From positions 1,984,001 to 2,048,000 of the forward strand of contig CAVRWL010000003.1 of assembly GCA_963724945.1 (NCBI GenBank): a DNA stretch of 64,000 nt, read 5' to 3'. The stretch comes from Hyphomicrobium_A sp963724945 (lineage in GTDB: Bacteria > Pseudomonadota > Alphaproteobacteria > Rhizobiales > Hyphomicrobiaceae). The position numbers and the translations under genes are program-made. Below the pieces are notes generated by a model. The model worked only from the letters and a program-made list of their open reading frames with translations, did not search any database and was not told the DNA's origin. Within the stretch, counting starts at the first letter, position 1. Each line of letters starts with the position of its first letter. This document shows positions 19,047 through 28,248 of the stretch, piece by piece.

Positions 19047-20894
19047 ATGAGCGCGGTGCGCAAGCGGGAGACGGGAGAGGCGGAGGGCGCGCCGTTCCTT
19101 GGCGTAGCGGAGTCGGCGCGCGGGCTATCCTGGCGCGAGCGCCTCACGAGCGACTTGCAGCCGCGCGCGACCGCCATCAGCCAGCGCCACGGTCTGCCTG
19201 AGCTGTTGGGGCGCGTGCTCGCCGCGCGCGGGGTGGCCCCCGACGACGTGCCGACGGTCCTCAATCCGACGCTGAAAGCGCTGATGCCCGATCCGAGCAC
19301 GCTGCGCGACATGGACTTGGCCGCCGCCCGTCTCGCCGACGCGATAGAGAAGCGCGAGGCGGTCGCGCTCTTCGGCGACTACGACGTCGACGGGGCGGCC
19401 TCCTCGGCGCTGCTCTGGCGCTTCCTCAAGCATCACGGTCTGGAAGCGCGCATCTACATCCCCGACCGCCTGTTCGAAGGCTACGGGCCGAACGTCGCGG
19501 CGATCGAGGGCCTGATCAAAGACGGCGCCCGCCTCATCGTGACCGTCGACTGCGGCACCACCAGCACCGAGCCGCTCGCACGTGCGGCGGCGCTCTCCTG
19601 CGACGTCATCGTCATCGACCATCACCAGGCGGACGAGCAGCTGCCCGCGGCATGCGCGATCGTCAATCCCAACCGCCAGGACGACGTGTCGGGGCTCGGG
19701 TCGCTGTGCGCGGCGGGCGTGACGTTCCTCGTCCTCGTCGCCACGACGCGCGAGCTGCGCCGGCGCGGCTTCTACGGCACCGGGAAGTCGGGGGGGACGG
19801 CGGAGCCCGACCTGATGTCGGAGCTCGACCTCGTCGCGCTCGCAACCGTCGCCGACGTGGTGCCGCTCAACGGTCTCAACCGTGCCTATGTCGCGCAAGG
19901 TCTGCAGGTGATGCGCTGGCGGCGCAACACGGGCTTGAAGGCGCTCATCGACGCCGCCGGCCTCAACGAGGCGCCGACGCCCTATCACCTCGGGTTCATT
20001 CTAGGCCCGCGCATCAATGCCGGCGGCCGCATCGGCGACGCCGGGCTCGGCTCGCGCCTGCTCGCCGGCGAGGACGAGATGGAGGCCGCGCGCATCGCCC
20101 AACTGCTCGACCGCCTCAACAAGGAGCGGCGCGCGCTGGAAAAGCAGATGCTCGAGGAAGCGCTGGGCGAGGCCGACGCGCTCCTCATGGGCGCGCCCGA
20201 CTTGCCGCTCGTGACCGTCGCCTCCTCCGCCTGGCACAAGGGGATCGTCGGGCTGGTCGCGAGCCGCCTCACCGAGCGTTTCCACAGGCCCGCTTGCGTC
20301 ATCGCGTGGGACGAGGAGGGCGGCCAGGGCACGGGCTCGCTGCGCTCCGTCGCCGGCGCCGACATCGGCGCGGCGGTGCGCGCAGCCGTCGCCGCCGGCC
20401 ATCTCGTCAAGGGCGGCGGTCACGCGATGGCGGCGGGCTTGACGGTGATGCGCGACAAGCTCGGTCCGCTGACGGAGTTCCTCGGCGCACGATTGAAGAG
20501 CGCCGTGCTCGAGGCGCGCGCGCGCGCCGGGCTCGACATCGACGGCGCGCTCACCCCCGCCGGCGTCTCCGAGGAGCTGATCGACCTCATCGGGCGCGTG
20601 GGCCCGTACGGGCAAGGCAATCCCAACCCGCGCTTCGCCTTCCCCGCGATCAATGTGCGCTTCGCCAAGGTCGTGGGCGAAGCGCACGTGCGTTGCGTGC
20701 TCGAGGCGGCCGACGGCGCCAAGCTCGAGGGCATCGCCTTTCGCGCGGCCGGCGAGCCGCTGGGCGATCTCCTCATGCGCACGGGCGGACTGCCGATTCA
20801 CGTGGTGGGCAACTTGAAGCGCTCGAGCTGGGGCGGGCGCGAGAAAATCGAGCTGATGATCGAGGATGCGGCCGACCCGCGCCGCCAGCCCTGA
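19047..20894 (+). CDS. recJ: Single-stranded-DNA exonuclease RecJ
   Basis: 615 residues from the ATG at 19047. DHH phosphoesterase motifs are present: 'FGDYDVDGAASSALL' (about residues 112-126) and 'VIDHHQADE' (about 190-198). The DHHA1 motif 'KGGGHAMAAG' follows near residue 457, then the C-terminal OB-like RecJ domain. It degrades ssDNA 5' to 3' in RecF-type recombination, base excision and mismatch repair. Length matches alphaproteobacterial RecJ. It lies just before tRNA-Glu, on the same strand. Confidence 0.95.
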   Translation: MSAVRKRETGEAEGAPFLGVAESARGLSWRERLTSDLQPRATAISQRHGLPELLGRVLAARGVAPDDVPTVLNPTLKALMPDPSTLRDMDLAAARLADAIEKREAVALFGDYDVDGAASSALLWRFLKHHGLEARIYIPDRLFEGYGPNVAAIEGLIKDGARLIVTVDCGTTSTEPLARAAALSCDVIVIDHHQADEQLPAACAIVNPNRQDDVSGLGSLCAAGVTFLVLVATTRELRRRGFYGTGKSGGTAEPDLMSELDLVALATVADVVPLNGLNRAYVAQGLQVMRWRRNTGLKALIDAAGLNEAPTPYHLGFILGPRINAGGRIGDAGLGSRLLAGEDEMEAARIAQLLDRLNKERRALEKQMLEEALGEADALLMGAPDLPLVTVASSAWHKGIVGLVASRLTERFHRPACVIAWDEEGGQGTGSLRSVAGADIGAAVRAAVAAGHLVKGGGHAMAAGLTVMRDKLGPLTEFLGARLKSAVLEARARAGLDIDGALTPAGVSEELIDLIGRVGPYGQGNPNPRFAFPAINVRFAKVVGEAHVRCVLEAADGAKLEGIAFRAAGEPLGDLLMRTGGLPIHVVGNLKRSSWGGREKIELMIEDAADPRRQP

Positions 20895-20975
20895 TGGCAC
20901 GTGCGCTGAGCGGGGCGGCTCGCTTGCACGCGCTCTTAAAGGCCCCTATACGGTGGCCCCTGCAGCCAGCCTTTG

Positions 20976-21051
20976 GGTCCCTTCGTCTATCGGTTAGGAC
21001 GCGAGATTTTCAATCTTGAAAGACGGGTTCGAACTCCCGTAGGGACCGCCA
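20976..21051 (+). tRNA. tRNA-Glu (UUC)
   Basis: 76 bases including the encoded CCA. The acceptor stem GGTCCCT/AGGGACC pairs fully. The anticodon loop TTTTCAA gives anticodon TTC (Glu). The T arm has GACGGGTTCGAACTCCCGT around GGTTCGAAC, and the D loop contains GGTTAGGAC. All arms fold normally. Confidence 0.97.
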
Positions 21052-21081
21052 CGATTGCGCGCCACACCTGCGCCGCCGATG

Positions 21082-21687
21082 TCAGCTGCGGCTATCCCCA
21101 GGCCGGCCGTCCGCGGCAGGCGCCGTAAGCTCGGCAATCTTGTGACGATAGGCGTCGGCGTCACCGTAATCGGCAAAGCCCGTGTAATAAGCGTGCACGC
21201 TGAGCACCCGGCGCGCGTGCTTGATTGGACACCAGTACGCCTCGGTGCGCGCAGCGACCTCACGTACGAAGCCGATGAGGCCGTTGGCGTAGGAGCAGTA
21301 GGCGCAGTTGAGCTTCTCCAGCGCATTGAGATAGGCGAGGTGGCCGCGATCGAACGCGAGATAGTCTGAGCGGCGCACCTTGGCGATGCCGTATGCGGGA
21401 AAGCAAACGGCCCGGTAGAGCATGACCGATAGATCGAGCAGCACGAGCGGAACGATCAGCGCGTAGATCACGGGCGCCGTAATCATGATGAGCGGGCGCG
21501 CATGGATGATATAGCGGAAGAGACTGGTCCTCAGCTCCCTGTGGCGCCGCAGGATCTCCTCCTCGAAGAGCACTCTGCCGCGCTTCAATCCAAAGCGTAG
21601 GCCAGCGCGCCTCTTGGCGAGCTCTGCCGCGAGCTCGGCTTCCAGCGCAGCGATCCTCTGCGTGAGTACGTCGACCTGCTCGTTCAT
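21082..21687 (-). CDS. Membrane protein with coiled-coil head and CXXC motif, unknown
   Basis: 201 residues. An N-terminal coiled coil ('LTQRIAALEAELAAELAKRR') is followed by a central hydrophobic region (about residues 66-100, probably two helices), then 'LNCAYCSYANGLIGF' with a CXXC pair and 'YWCPIKHARR' with another Cys. The Cys-His set could bind a metal or heme, but this is inferred. The gene stands alone, convergent with recJ/tRNA-Glu. No named family was recognised. Confidence 0.6.
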   Translation of the reverse strand: MNEQVDVLTQRIAALEAELAAELAKRRAGLRFGLKRGRVLFEEEILRRHRELRTSLFRYIIHARPLIMITAPVIYALIVPLVLLDLSVMLYRAVCFPAYGIAKVRRSDYLAFDRGHLAYLNALEKLNCAYCSYANGLIGFVREVAARTEAYWCPIKHARRVLSVHAYYTGFADYGDADAYRHKIAELTAPAADGRPGDSRS

Positions 21688-21912
21688 TGCCGGCTGCCCT
21701 CAAACGCCACGCGGGCGACTGTGCGTTCCCGCGACCACCACCACCTGGGCTCTTGCTGCGACCTTGGCAATGGGCAAAGCCTTAGGCCACGATGCCTTCT
21801 CTCCTCGCTCGAGGATGGAGCTGGCCGGATTACCTCACTGAGATTGGCGGCGGTGCAGGAGGGCAGGTCCAATTGGGCCGCACGATCCTCGCGCTGCCGG
21901 GCGCGCGCACGG

Positions 21913-23196
21913 CTAGGTTAGGAATGACCGCAATTGCGCCAGCATGGTCGGGATGCGACAGGCGAGCGAGGCGCGGCGTGCCAAGACCAACGCTTGTTTT
22001 GCCAGAAGCCGCCAACCGACAAGCGGCAGATCGATGAATCCCGGCAGGGGATCATCCTTGGCATAGGCGGCAAAGACCAAGGGCATGCGCCACGCTCTGA
22101 TGAACTCTGCCAACGTCAACCTACCCCTGATGATCTCGTGGAACCCGGCGACAAGATCACGCGATGTGTGCATCCATCCCACACGAGCACGCCCGCGAAT
22201 CGGCTCGATGCTCTCTCCCATCGCCAGCCGCCACAGGACATGGGCGAAATCGACGCCGGCGAGCGAACCCAGTGCGTTCCACGTCCAGGCGCGCGCGTTC
22301 ACATCGAGGAGCTTGTAGCGACGGTCGCGCGCGTCGTATTTGAACTCGACCTCGACCAGCCCGCTGTAGCCGATCGACCGGAGGAAACGCGTAGCAGCTT
22401 CCTCAACTTCGCTCTGATGGACGGTCTCGACGAAGGTGCTCGTGTAGCCGAAGTCGACCGGATATTGCCGCGTACGCCGCGCCACGAGCGAAGCAACCGG
22501 CGAGCCGCTATCCCAAACAGCTGCATAGGAGAATTGTGTGGAGCCGCTGCCGGGGATCAGCTCCTGCAGTACGATGGCACTCTCGCCGACCAGCTTCGCC
22601 GCATCCTCATAGCGCGTCAACAGCATCGCGGGGTCGTCGACCCGCCAAGCCTTGGCCTGCGTGAATGCGTTTTGCTGCTCGCGCACCGCCGGCTTAAGGA
22701 CCACCGGATACTCGCAGGCAAGATGCTTCAGCGCTTGCCGATCGCGCGGATAATAGCAACGCGGATGGTCGATGCCCAACGAGGCGGCACGCTGATATGT
22801 CAGATGCTTGTCGTGCGCCCAACGTGCCGTGTCCCACGCGGGCACCGTCATGCGGTAGACCGAGGATAGCGCGGGACGCTGTTGGGACATGAAGCGCAGC
22901 TCCGCTTCCCCGCCGGCAAAGAGAACCCATCCGTTCAGGCGGTGATCGTCGGCCAGCTGCAACAGGAAGTCTGTGGCGCCCTCATGATCGGGGCCGCACC
23001 AAGTGAAGCTGCGCGCCGTGTAGCGCGAGAACTTCGCAATCGGATTGCCGTTGGGGAGGAGCCACACGGGAATGCCGCGGCGTCCAAGGCTGCGCGCAAT
23101 TGCAAGGCTGCCGTGCGCGCCGCCGAGCATGAGAGCACCGGGCAAACCAGCCTTGCCGTCGGCGAGACTGAATGACGATGCGCTAGGATGCTTCAT
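21913..23196 (-). CDS. ATP-grasp carboxylate-amine ligase-like protein
   Basis: 427 residues. The start resembles nucleotide-linked ligases ('GALMLGGAHGSLAIARSLGRRGIPVWLL'). The ATP-grasp body shows 'YPVVLKPAVREQQNAF' (lysine of the ATP site), 'SAIVLQELIPGSG' (hinge region) and 'LVEVEFKYDARDRRYKLLDVNARAWTWN' (acidic metal ligands and the Asn of the ATP-grasp signature). It should join a carboxylate to an amine or other nucleophile with ATP. It lies 16 bases after the FAD oxidoreductase. Lower GC than the housekeeping genes around it. Confidence 0.75.
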   Translation of the reverse strand: MKHPSASSFSLADGKAGLPGALMLGGAHGSLAIARSLGRRGIPVWLLPNGNPIAKFSRYTARSFTWCGPDHEGATDFLLQLADDHRLNGWVLFAGGEAELRFMSQQRPALSSVYRMTVPAWDTARWAHDKHLTYQRAASLGIDHPRCYYPRDRQALKHLACEYPVVLKPAVREQQNAFTQAKAWRVDDPAMLLTRYEDAAKLVGESAIVLQELIPGSGSTQFSYAAVWDSGSPVASLVARRTRQYPVDFGYTSTFVETVHQSEVEEAATRFLRSIGYSGLVEVEFKYDARDRRYKLLDVNARAWTWNALGSLAGVDFAHVLWRLAMGESIEPIRGRARVGWMHTSRDLVAGFHEIIRGRLTLAEFIRAWRMPLVFAAYAKDDPLPGFIDLPLVGWRLLAKQALVLARRASLACRIPTMLAQLRSFLT

Positions 23197-23212
23197 GAAG
23201 GTCCATCCGATC

Positions 23213-24472
23213 TCAGTGCCGAGCAGCGTCGACGGAATTTAGATCGGCTTGGTCCAGCAGGTATCTCAGCTCACCCTGCATCGATCGTTTGCCATCGATG
23301 AGCACCGCCCGCGTGAGAGTGCGTGCGGTATATCCCGATCCAGAGATAAATCGCATCAAGGGGCCATAGCTGTCGACAGCGTTGGAACCCACGAAATGCA
23401 GGCCCGCGGCGGTCGATTCAAATGCGGCGCCGAGAACAGGTGAGTCATTGCTAGTTGCGATCTTGGCCAGCAGCCCCGGCGCGAGGAAGCCAAGCCGCGA
23501 AATGTCGATGTGGTATCCGGTCGCGAGCAGGACGTGGTCAAAGCCGTGTAGCCCGTCGGCCATCTGGACCTCGATCTGATGGCCCTTGGCTCGTGCGCCC
23601 AGAATCTCTTGCCCAGCAAGCACACGAACGCCGTCAAAGCGCGGCTTCAACCACCAGGCCGCCGCAGCTCTCAAGCTGCGAGCAGCGATCCAGGACCGGA
23701 GCCTCGCCGGGATGCGGCGTTCGATGCCGGGCAGCTCGTTCAGCCAGTTCCATGGAAACGGACCGACGGCTGAAGGCGCTTGCAGCATTTCGCGTAGCTG
23801 CCAACGCAGGTCGTGATGCGCATTCGTCTCATCTCGCGGCGCTCCAATCCAACGGACCTCGCCGCGACAGATGAGGTCGACGTCGCTGCCTGCTTCCCAC
23901 AGCAGCGCAGCCGATTCACATGCGCTCTGCCCGCGTCCGACCACTGCGACGCGCTTTCCGCGCCATTTATCCAAGCTGGCGTGCTCACACGTGTGGCTGA
24001 CGAGAGCGGGCGGCAGCCCTTGGAACTGAGCGGGGCGAAACTCCTGGTTGGCGAGACCAGTGGCCACCACGACGCGCCGCGTGTAAACGGCCTCATTGCT
24101 ATCAAGAACGAGGCGGTAGCCGCGGCCCGTTTCCTCCACGCGAATGACTTTGCGCGTGTCCAGATCTGGCACGGCCGACCTTTGAAACCACTCGCCGTAC
24201 CCAACGAACCGCTCGAGCGGCAGCTGATCCTGCTGCTCGATCCCGAACGTGTCGAGCGAATATCTCCCCTCCGGGTCGGCAATATGCGTGGCGATCCAAG
24301 GCGAGCGAAGCCGCATCCCTTTCGGCATGTTGTCACGCCAGAAAGACATGGGCTTGCCGAAGACGCGGGTCGCAATCTTGGCTGCCCGCAAATGAGCCGC
24401 GATTGCCAGACCGTAAGGGCCGGCACCGATTACCGCGACTTCGCAATCATCGCGCAGGAAGTGTTTATTCAT
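23213..24472 (-). CDS. FAD-dependent oxidoreductase (flavin monooxygenase-like)
   Basis: 419 residues from the ATG at 24472. The FAD loop is 'VAVIGAGPYGLAIAAHL' (about residues 12-28), the second dinucleotide loop is 'RVAVVGRGQSACESAALL' (about residues 170-187), and 'HVLLATGYHID' is the ATG motif of flavin monooxygenases and L-ornithine/lysine hydroxylase-like enzymes. The 'FWRDNMPKGMRLRSPW' segment is typical of this large group. Substrate unknown. The gene is central in a three-gene minus-strand set with a polysaccharide deacetylase and an ATP-grasp ligase. Confidence 0.75.
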   Translation of the reverse strand: MNKHFLRDDCEVAVIGAGPYGLAIAAHLRAAKIATRVFGKPMSFWRDNMPKGMRLRSPWIATHIADPEGRYSLDTFGIEQQDQLPLERFVGYGEWFQRSAVPDLDTRKVIRVEETGRGYRLVLDSNEAVYTRRVVVATGLANQEFRPAQFQGLPPALVSHTCEHASLDKWRGKRVAVVGRGQSACESAALLWEAGSDVDLICRGEVRWIGAPRDETNAHHDLRWQLREMLQAPSAVGPFPWNWLNELPGIERRIPARLRSWIAARSLRAAAAWWLKPRFDGVRVLAGQEILGARAKGHQIEVQMADGLHGFDHVLLATGYHIDISRLGFLAPGLLAKIATSNDSPVLGAAFESTAAGLHFVGSNAVDSYGPLMRFISGSGYTARTLTRAVLIDGKRSMQGELRYLLDQADLNSVDAARH

Positions 24473-24664
24473 CTCTGAGCACTCGATGTTTGATCCATGA
24501 GCGAAGCGCCCGAAGCTTCTAGACCGCAGAAGAGCCAATCGCGGGCTTGCCGATCTCCCCCTCGACAGGCAGGCCCGGGGCTGACATCTCCCGTACACCG
24601 CAAGTTACGCGCCAATCTGTGTGCTGAGCTCACTGACGCTGAGGATGCAATCGCAAATTGCAGC

Positions 24665-25720
24665 TCAGGACACGGCCACCTTTCTGAAGCGGTTCCAAAA
24701 CAAGAAAGGCGCTCCGCTCAACAATACCGACACGTAACGCATGTCCTGGTATTCTCCATTAATCGAGACGCGCGGTAAGGCGTTAAGGTAGCTGCCGTGT
24801 TCTGAGAAGATGACACCCTTGCGCGTGGTCACCGCAGTCTTAAAGCCTACCTCGCGCGCGAGCGCGAAATCGCGCGGGCCGGCGCTCAACTCGCAGCCAT
24901 AGGGATAGCTAAAGTGCCGCGGGCGCACGCCGAGCTTGCTTTCGATGCGGTCAACGCCCGCAATCATCTCCATGCGAGCTTCGTCTCGAGGCAGCTTTGC
25001 AAGAGCGTAGTGCGATTTTGTGTGGGCACCGATGGTGACCAGAGGATCGAGCGCGAGACCCGCCAGCTCGCTCCAAGTCATTAATAGGCCGCTGAACATG
25101 GTGTCGGGCTGCAACCCGCTACCCAAGCACAAGTCACGCACGATGCGTCGGGCTTGCGCCTCGTGGAGGCCGCGCAACCACCAGTAGACGATGTGGAAGG
25201 TTGAACGCTTGCTCGTGGCGTCGTTGCAGCGGAACTCGCGCATCTCGCCGTTCATTTCGAGACGGAGATGCCCCACACTTTCGATTACTTGTTCCAGGGC
25301 GAGCCACCACAATTGCCCGCTGCCATCCGCAAAATCGGATGCAACATAGATGGTGAATGGCACCCTGTGTTTGCTCAGAATTGGATAGGCGTGCTCGAGA
25401 TTGTCACGGTAGCCATCATCGAAAGTGAGGCATATGAACCTCTTCCCGGCACGCCCCTCGCGGATACGATGATGTGCCTCATCGAGCGAGACGATATCGA
25501 AATCAGCCTCGCGAATGCCGGTGATCAGCCGGTCCAGGAACTCCGGGCTGACCTTGAGAAGCCGATTAGGATCAAACTCCTTAATCGGATCAGGGCACAC
25601 GTGGTGGAACATCAGAATGGCGCCGACGCCAGCCGTCAGCGGAGACAGTATCTGATCGACGCCCGAATAATGCAGCGCCAGGAGTGCCGTTTTGAGGGAC
25701 TGGGTGTTGTGCCGGCTCAT
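24665..25720 (-). CDS. NodB-domain polysaccharide deacetylase
   Basis: 351 residues. NodB homology motifs are visible: 'FICLTFDDGYRDNLEHAYPIL' (Asp-Asp metal/catalytic pair) and 'VTIGAHTKSHYAL' (H-X3-H metal ligands), then 'HFSYPYG' and a late conserved region. Family members remove acetyl groups from N-acetylated sugars or related amides. No signal peptide is obvious; the protein starts with a polar head and one modest hydrophobic stretch. It is the first gene of the minus-strand set, with 192 bases before the FAD gene. Confidence 0.8.
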   Translation of the reverse strand: MSRHNTQSLKTALLALHYSGVDQILSPLTAGVGAILMFHHVCPDPIKEFDPNRLLKVSPEFLDRLITGIREADFDIVSLDEAHHRIREGRAGKRFICLTFDDGYRDNLEHAYPILSKHRVPFTIYVASDFADGSGQLWWLALEQVIESVGHLRLEMNGEMREFRCNDATSKRSTFHIVYWWLRGLHEAQARRIVRDLCLGSGLQPDTMFSGLLMTWSELAGLALDPLVTIGAHTKSHYALAKLPRDEARMEMIAGVDRIESKLGVRPRHFSYPYGCELSAGPRDFALAREVGFKTAVTTRKGVIFSEHGSYLNALPRVSINGEYQDMRYVSVLLSGAPFLFWNRFRKVAVS

Positions 25721-25961
25721 TTACGCTCACCGCGATGAGGCATCTCCGACACTGAGAGCAACTTTCATACCGAGGCAGGCAAGTGCCTCTACCCATCGTA
25801 AACCGCGCGGGAGCTGCAATCGCTTCTGGCACAGATGTCGCTTTTTGGCACATCGGCGAATCGCGGCGGCCGTCTTGCGACCACATCCATTTCCGCTCAT
25901 GGCCGATGCTGTCAAAAGAGCCGGGGCTCGATCTGCCGGCGCCGTCTAGGCGCGAGACGGT

Positions 25962-26219
25962 CTAGGCGCGCGCCACGAGGCTCATCACGAAGAGCAGGAT
26001 GACGGCGCCGATCGTGGCGGCAATGAAGTTCCCGAAGGTCGAGACCGGGAAGATGCCGAGGTGCGGCAGGATAAAGCCGCCGATGCAGGCGCCCAAGATC
26101 CCCACGACCATGTTGCCGATGAGGCCGAAGCCGCCGCCTTTGACCAGGCGGCCGGCGAGCCAGCCGGCGATGATGCCGATGATGAGCCAGCCAAGCAGCG
26201 ACATTGGAGCGAGTACCAT
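25962..26219 (-). CDS. GlsB/YeaQ/YmgE-family membrane protein
   Basis: 85 residues. The ATG at 26219 has GAGG five bases upstream; an internal ATG at 26204 lacks one. Three hydrophobic Gly-rich segments and 'IIGIIAGWLAGRLVKGGGFGLIGNMVVGILGA' identify the transglycosylase-associated/GlsB family, small inner-membrane stress proteins of unknown mechanism. Alphaproteobacteria often carry several copies. Confidence 0.88.
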   Translation of the reverse strand: MVLAPMSLLGWLIIGIIAGWLAGRLVKGGGFGLIGNMVVGILGACIGGFILPHLGIFPVSTFGNFIAATIGAVILLFVMSLVARA

Positions 26220-26249
26220 GCGATCCTCAATGGTTGTGCGTCAGCGTCT

Positions 26250-26468
26250 TCAGGACCGGCGCCTGGCGCGCGGGGGCTCGGAATCGTTGGCGGGGTGCCG
26301 GCGCGCGCTCTCGCGTAAGGCCTCGAGCAGCGAGCGCGGCCGCCGGTGCTTCTTGAGGAGGTCGGCGAAGGCCTCCTCGGCGAGGCTGTGGACCGAGCGG
26401 TCTTCCTCGCGCGCCAGCTCGTCCAATGCGTGCCACGTCTGCGGTTTGGCTTCGATCCGGCGCCCCAT
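26250..26468 (-). CDS. Small ribbon-helix-helix-like protein next to ku
   Basis: 72 residues from the ATG at 26468, one base after the ku stop. 'RRIEAKPQTWHALDELAREEDRSVHSLAEEAFADLL' resembles an RHH/antitoxin-like DNA-binding fold: a beta strand, then two helices. The C-terminus is Arg-rich. Cotranscription with ku is very likely. No toxin partner is visible, so a toxin-antitoxin role is not supported. Confidence 0.65.
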   Translation of the reverse strand: MGRRIEAKPQTWHALDELAREEDRSVHSLAEEAFADLLKKHRRPRSLLEALRESARRHPANDSEPPRARRRS

Positions 26469-26469
26469 G

Positions 26470-27324
26470 TCAGGCTCGCTTCTTTGCCGCTTTCGTCTTG
26501 GTCCGCTTGGCATTCGCGCTTCCCTTCGCCTTCGGCTTGCCCTTGCCGCCCTCGCCGATGCTTCGGCGCAGGGCCGCCATCAGGTCGATCACCTTAGCAC
26601 CGGGAGCGGCCTCCTCGTGCGGCGCCACGATCTTTTGCCCTTTCATTTTCTTGTTGACGAGCTGACGCAGGGCTTCCGCGTAGTGGTTCTTGAACTCTTT
26701 GGGCGCGAACTTGCCCGACTTGCGCCCGATGAGCTCAATCGCGAGATCGACCATCTCCTTGTCGGGCTTGGCAGTCGGGACCTCGTCGAAGAACTCGTCG
26801 GGCTGCTTGAGCTCCTCGGCATACCGCAGCATCTCCATCAAGAGCCCGTCCTCGAACGGCGCGATGGCGACGAGCCATTCGCGCCCGGCGATCGTGAGCT
26901 GGGCGAGGCCCACCTTGCCGGTCTTCTTCAAGGCCTCGCGGATGACGACGTAGCCTTCGCCCGAGTGCTTGTCAGCAGGTGCGATGAAGTAGGGCCGCTC
27001 GAAATAGCGGGGATCGATGTCGGCTTGATCGACGAACTTCACGAGGTCGATCGTCTTCTTGCTCTCGAGCTTGACCGCATCGATCTCCTCCGGCTCGAGC
27101 GTCACGTACGTATCGTCGCCGACCTCGTAGCCCTTGACGATGTCGGCAAAGTCCACCTCGCCGATGCCCTGCACCGTCTTGGTGTAGTTGATGCGCCGCC
27201 CCGAGGGCTTGTGGATCTGGCGGAAGGAGATCTCGGACTTGCTCTCGACCGCGTTGTAGATCTCAACGGCGATGGAGACGAGGGAGAGGCGCAGGAAGCC
27301 TTTCCAGTACGCGCGCGCGGCCAT
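26470..27324 (-). CDS. ku: Non-homologous end-joining protein Ku
   Basis: 284 residues from the ATG at 27324, where the family start 'MAARAYWKGFLRLSLVSIAVEIYNA' lies. The Ku core includes 'SGRRINYTKTVQGIGEV', 'LEPEEIDAVKLESKKTIDLVKFVD' and 'PYFIAPADKHSGEGYVVIREAL'. The tail from about residue 260 is Lys/Ala-rich, as in many bacterial Ku proteins that bind DNA through basic tails. It forms a homodimer ring on broken ends and recruits LigD, whose gene is not in the window. Confidence 0.95.
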   Translation of the reverse strand: MAARAYWKGFLRLSLVSIAVEIYNAVESKSEISFRQIHKPSGRRINYTKTVQGIGEVDFADIVKGYEVGDDTYVTLEPEEIDAVKLESKKTIDLVKFVDQADIDPRYFERPYFIAPADKHSGEGYVVIREALKKTGKVGLAQLTIAGREWLVAIAPFEDGLLMEMLRYAEELKQPDEFFDEVPTAKPDKEMVDLAIELIGRKSGKFAPKEFKNHYAEALRQLVNKKMKGQKIVAPHEEAAPGAKVIDLMAALRRSIGEGGKGKPKAKGSANAKRTKTKAAKKRA

Positions 27325-27900
27325 GAGCTGCTCCAAGAGCTTGAAGGGCGGCCCCACTCTAGTACGGCAAGGATATCAAAAGCGTTCCCGCTTTCGGCGA
27401 AATTTCGCCGATCTCGGGTCATCGGCGGCGGCGTTGCCGGGCGAAGCGATTTAAAACTTGACTCATGGAGTATAGATTAGTCAACTTCCACGGCGGCCGG
27501 CCGGCGGTGGTGCCGGCAACCGGAGGATGGCAACATGAGGAGACCCGGCTCTCCCTCGTCTGCGGACCGGCGGACACTGGCGCAGCCCACCGAGCCGACG
27601 GTGCTGCAGATGCTCGTGGCGGCGACGCTAAGCCTCTTCATTGAGCTTGGACCTGCACGGTTCTCCAAGCTGCTCGACGCGATCTTGGAAAGCGAGCACT
27701 TCCCAATCTTCCCAAGGGCTGAAGGTGGTCGATTGAGGGGCTGGCGGCGACAACCGCATCTCTACTCCGTGAAAATACGGAGGAGGCAAGTGGCTCACAG
27801 GGCACAGCAGTTTCGATTTTCGTGGAGGAAGCTGGGCGCGGCCACGCGGACGCCATAGATAGGGGCAAGCTATTGCCATGATTTGCTGGAGGGAAACCCG
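27325..27900. other. Intergenic region with one weak ORF
   Basis: This 576-base gap lies between divergent ku and the small secreted protein. An ORF at 27535-27858 (107 codons, plus strand) has GGAGGA about ten bases before its ATG, but its second half is Arg-rich and nothing is recognised, so it is doubtful. No RNA gene or repeat was seen. Confidence 0.3.
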
Positions 27901-28206
27901 ATGCGACAGTCTCCGTTTTTCGTTGCAGCGTTGTTAGCCTTCACGATGCTCCTGACGGGCGGGGCGCTGGCCTTCGATATCGACTCGGTCGGCAGCACCA
28001 AGCCGGACGGCACGCCCCGTTACGCCGATCCCGACGAGAACCTCAATCTCTCGGGCCCCTCGCAGTCCGAGGCGGGGCAGACGGGAACCTCCAAGAGTGT
28101 CACGCTCGCGCCGGGCCTTTACCTCAGCGGCAGCTCGACTGGGAATGGGGCGTCCTCGGGCGCAGCCGGGACCAGCTTGCTGCCCATGGGACGGCTTACC
28201 CACTAA
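27901..28206 (+). CDS. Small exported Ser/Gly-rich protein
   Basis: 101 residues from the ATG at 27901 behind GGAGGG. A clean signal peptide occupies residues 1-24 (hydrophobic core, cleavage at 'ALA|FDI'). The mature part begins 'FDIDSVGSTKPDGTPRYADPDENL' and is low-complexity Ser/Gly/Thr. No family was recognised. Probably periplasmic. Confidence 0.65.
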   Translation: MRQSPFFVAALLAFTMLLTGGALAFDIDSVGSTKPDGTPRYADPDENLNLSGPSQSEAGQTGTSKSVTLAPGLYLSGSSTGNGASSGAAGTSLLPMGRLTH

Positions 28207-28248
28207 CATCGTAAGCTCAGCAGAGGTGCTAGCAGAAACGCGCGCGGA

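Noticed and set aside
26250..26468. Toxin-antitoxin module
   Set aside because: Only an RHH-like protein is present; the neighbour is Ku and no toxin-like gene is adjacent.
27535..27858. 107-codon ORF in the ku/secreted-protein gap
   Set aside because: A possible ribosome site exists, but the second half is Arg-rich and there is no family resemblance; not listed as a gene.
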